DNA of 64,000 nt from contig JBGTIH010000191.1 of the NCBI GenBank assembly GCA_041745765.1, positions 28,563 through 92,562 on the forward strand, in the 5' to 3' direction. This DNA is from JAHCHG01 sp041745765. Its GTDB lineage: Bacteria > Acidobacteriota > Blastocatellia > Pyrinomonadales > Pyrinomonadaceae. The notes under the pieces were generated by a model. The model searched no databases. It was not told the DNA's origin and saw only the letters and a list, made by a program, of their open reading frames with translations. A program made the position numbers and the translations under genes. Shown one piece after another: positions 61,916 to 64,000 of this stretch; the first letter of the stretch is position 1, and each line of letters opens with the position of its first letter.

Positions 61916-63010
61916 AAAAGATTTCTCATTATTTATTTAGTGCTATTTGCCAGTTCTTCATTCGCTCAGAGTGAATTAAAAGTATATAAATTAAAAACCG
62001 TTCTTGAACCATATTCTCAAAACCAGATTCGAATGGTAATTTTTAGCTCGGCAATTACTCCTTCTGAAAATGAAAAATCCGGTAAAACGCCCAATGATTT
62101 ATTGATTCGTGTTAAAAGAAACGATGATTTGACAAACAAATTTTCAGTTTGGATTGATAAAAATAATGATGGAGATTTGAATGATGAAAGCCCTTTATTC
62201 TTAGCCGATGGCGAAAAAATCATGATTAAAACTTTCAAAACTCGAAATTCTCCGAGAGACATCTTTGAAATATCCCTGCAAAAGTATAAAGACGATTTTT
62301 ATTTTTACTGGCGCAGAGATCAGCGTGCAAAAGGAAGTTTTCAAATAAAAAACTGCGCGCTTGATTTTTATCTTTTAGACCTTAATGCGAACGGAAAATT
62401 TGATCTCGAGGAAAACGGAACCGGGTTTCAGCTCGACAGAAATAAAGACGGAAAAATCTGGGGGAAAGATGAATATTTCTATAGTCGCGAAATCATAGAA
62501 ATTTGCGGAGAGAATTTTTTTATTTCAGGAATTGACGAAAACGGCGGTTTTGTTGAATTTTCACCGACGAAACTTCAAATAGCGAAGATCGGCGAGAAAA
62601 CCCCGTATTTCAATTTGAAATTTTTGGACGGCAGACAAATTTCCTCCGGCGATCTAATCGGCAAAAAATACATTCTGGATTTTTGGGCGAGCTGGTGCGT
62701 TCCCTGCGTCAATAAACTTCCCGAAATAAAAGAGTTGGAAAGCAAAATTCCGGTGTTTTATATCAACACAGACGGAAGAAGTCGCGAATTATTAGCCAAA
62801 GAAATCGTCGCGAAAAACGATCTACAAAAAAATTCAGTAATCAACGGTTTGGGAGAGGACGATTATCTTTGGAAGACATTTGCCAGAATAAATAATGCTT
62901 TGCCATTTTACGTTTTGATTGATGAAGAAGGTAAAATTATTTACGGCGGAGACGGCGGTAACGAACTAAAAGATTTAAAGGAATTGGTTTTTAGAACAAA
63001 AAATAGATGA
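61913..63010 (+). CDS. TlpA-like exported thioredoxin-fold protein
   Basis: A 365-residue protein with a signal peptide (IIYLVLFASSSFAQ). The first 220 residues are a beta-rich domain with DLNANGKFDLEENGTGF-like calcium-loop lines (DKNNDGDLND, DRNKDGKIW). The C-terminal 140 residues form a TlpA/ResA thioredoxin domain: YILDFWASWCVPCVNKLPEI with CVPC, then FYVLIDEEGKIIYG. It likely acts as a periplasmic disulfide reductant. The stop overlaps the start of the S24-like gene (ATGA), so the two are coupled. It is the fourth cargo unit after pheS. Confidence 0.8.
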   Translation: MKRFLIIYLVLFASSSFAQSELKVYKLKTVLEPYSQNQIRMVIFSSAITPSENEKSGKTPNDLLIRVKRNDDLTNKFSVWIDKNNDGDLNDESPLFLADGEKIMIKTFKTRNSPRDIFEISLQKYKDDFYFYWRRDQRAKGSFQIKNCALDFYLLDLNANGKFDLEENGTGFQLDRNKDGKIWGKDEYFYSREIIEICGENFFISGIDENGGFVEFSPTKLQIAKIGEKTPYFNLKFLDGRQISSGDLIGKKYILDFWASWCVPCVNKLPEIKELESKIPVFYINTDGRSRELLAKEIVAKNDLQKNSVINGLGEDDYLWKTFARINNALPFYVLIDEEGKIIYGGDGGNELKDLKELVFRTKNR

Positions 63011-63312
63011 GTTGGGCGACCGCTTACATTGAAAAGTTGAAATCGGGCGAAACCGTGCAGTTTCGCCCGCGCGGGCATTCGATGAAAGGCAAGATCGAAT
63101 CGGGACAGCTTTGTACGGTTGAGCCGATTACGGAGTTTGCCGAACTTGAAAAAGGCGATATTGTTTTATGCAAAGTAGGTGGCAGTCAATATCTGCATTT
63201 GATCAAAGCGATTCAGGGAACGCGCTTTCAGATCGGCAATAATCGCGGGCGGATAAATGGTTGGGTTGGAACGAATGCGATTTTCGGGAAATGCGTAAAA
63301 ATTGAAGATTAA
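63007..63312 (+). CDS. S24-like peptidase domain protein
   Basis: A 101-residue protein consisting of an S24/LexA-type fold only: FRPRGHSMKGKIESGQL contains the likely nucleophile Ser (GHSM), and GDIVLCKVGG and GNNRGRINGWVG follow as in signal peptidase/LexA-like cores. There is no DNA-binding helix-turn-helix, unlike phage repressors. The catalytic lysine is not certain. It is the intact copy of which a decayed head lies at 61428, and it is presumably the ancestral neighbour of pheS. Confidence 0.7.
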   Translation: MSWATAYIEKLKSGETVQFRPRGHSMKGKIESGQLCTVEPITEFAELEKGDIVLCKVGGSQYLHLIKAIQGTRFQIGNNRGRINGWVGTNAIFGKCVKIED

Positions 63313-63318
63313 ATAAAA

Positions 63319-64000
63319 ATGAAAATTCTCGTAACAGGCGCGACGGGTTATATCGGCGGGCGGCTTATTCCGGTTTTATTGGAAAAGGGCTATGAAGTGC
63401 GTGCTTTCGTTCGCGATCCGAAACGTCTGCGCGGGAAAAAATGGTTTAAAAAGGTAGAAATCGCTACGGGCGATCTGGCTGATCTGGAAAGCATCGAAGC
63501 GGCATTAAAAGGCGTGGATGCTGCCTATTTTCTGGTTCACGCGATGTATGAAGGCGATGATTTTGCGTCTCGCGAAAAACTTTTTGCCGAAAATTTTGCC
63601 GAAGCCGCAAAGGATATTGAAAAAGTAATTTATCTCGGCGGACTTCTTCCCGAGGATGAAGCGACTTCGGAGCATTTGCAGAGCCGCGCCGATGTCGGCG
63701 AGATTCTGCGGAGAAACGGAAATGCCACCGAATTTCGTGCCGGTCCGATCATCGGTTCGGGTTCGGCTTCGTTTGAAATGGTTCGTTATCTGACCGAACG
63801 AATTCCGGTAATGATTACGCCGAAATGGGTAAAAAATCCGGTGCAGCCGATCGCTGTCAGAAATGTCATCGAATATTTGACCGCCGCGCTTGAAAAAGAG
63901 CCTTTGGGAATCGTCGAAATCGGTGCGGACAGACTTCCCTTTCGCGGAATGATGGAAATTTTTGCAGAAGTTCGCGGTTTGAAAAGAATTATCATTCCCG
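63319..64000 (+). CDS. NAD(P)-dependent SDR/NmrA-like protein (3' partial)
   Basis: The gene begins with ATG at 63319 and is open to the right edge; 227 codons are visible. KILVTGATGYIGGRLIPVLLEKGYEV is in parts the Rossmann entry (TGATGYIG), followed by AFVRDPKRL, AAYFLVHAMYEGDDF and a YLGGLLPEDE block. It belongs to the atypical or extended SDR group that includes NAD(P)H-binding proteins with unknown substrates. It follows the S24-like gene by 6 nt and may be in one operon with it. Confidence 0.85.
   Translation, partial: MKILVTGATGYIGGRLIPVLLEKGYEVRAFVRDPKRLRGKKWFKKVEIATGDLADLESIEAALKGVDAAYFLVHAMYEGDDFASREKLFAENFAEAAKDIEKVIYLGGLLPEDEATSEHLQSRADVGEILRRNGNATEFRAGPIIGSGSASFEMVRYLTERIPVMITPKWVKNPVQPIAVRNVIEYLTAALEKEPLGIVEIGADRLPFRGMMEIFAEVRGLKRIIIP

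Noticed and set aside
63007..63312. S24-like gene considered as a phage repressor and evidence of a prophage
   Set aside because: It lacks a DNA-binding domain, and no phage structural or integrase genes are present.

Overview
The window looks like chromosomal DNA of an uncultured Acidobacteriota, probably class Blastocatellia. This is inference, not a database result. It rests on a moderately AT-rich base composition, many large secreted proteins that carry FG-GAP/VCBS-type repeats (aspartate-rich DxDGDGxxD blocks followed by an FRPSxGEWW-like line), paired M16 peptidases, VIT/vWA and CSLREA proteins, and an otherwise ordinary Gram-negative housekeeping set. There is no integrase, transposase, plasmid or phage block, and no CRISPR array.

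Layout. 1-1.1 kb: 3' part of a SWIM zinc-finger/Rad52-family gene. 1.3-12.5 kb: DUF1579-like protein, an M16 peptidase pair, an FG-GAP protein, a subtilase with a GAF protein, an S41 protease and a solitary nuclease-like gene. 12.8-26.7 kb: mostly secreted proteins (Ycf48-like propeller, VIT/vWA, subtilase with FG-GAP repeats, OmpA-type protein) and a degenerate orphan ABC ATPase. 26.9-30.9 kb: msbA-like exporter, DUF7660-like protein, yicC, gmk, rpoZ. 31.2-34.8 kb: a giant CSLREA/beta-helix/FG-GAP protein. 35-37.6 kb: metalloprotease-like protein, a PAS/zinc-ribbon protein coupled to an RsbQ-like hydrolase, and CsbD. 37.8-48.5 kb: ETF-quinone oxidoreductase, DUF3142 lipoprotein, a large secreted repeat protein, sucC, two lipoproteins, pepA, smpB. 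48.5-53.1 kb: two tRNAs, a thioesterase, then thrS-infC-rpmI-rplT; infC appears to start at an ATA codon. 53.2-59.1 kb: a small membrane protein, a Uma2 nuclease, and a potassium module (KdpD/KdpE-like two-component system plus KtrB/KtrA) lying between rplT and pheS. 59.2-64 kb: pheS, followed by a run of small accessory genes and then an S24-like gene and an SDR gene cut by the window end.

Two patterns are the most interesting. First, the last bases of pheS recur at least twice (and a third time weakly) downstream. They separate small cargo units: a xisH-xisI pair, a thioredoxin-like gene, an antitoxin-like gene with a truncated aspartic-protease-like partner, and a TlpA-like gene. A decayed copy of the start of the S24-like gene is also present between units. 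This looks like repeated insertion or tandem duplication at the pheS 3' end. Second, many intergenic spacers hold inverted repeats whose arms are built from 7-nt (once 9-nt) tandem words. The word differs at every locus, but the two arms of one locus match each other, which implies a local copying or correction process and not dispersal of one mobile sequence.

Functionally the window combines envelope and extracellular protein handling (proteases, repeat proteins, exporter), translation (tRNAs, ThrS, IF-3, L35, L20, PheS, SmpB), potassium homeostasis, and a stress-related group (RsbQ-like hydrolase, PAS sensor, CsbD).
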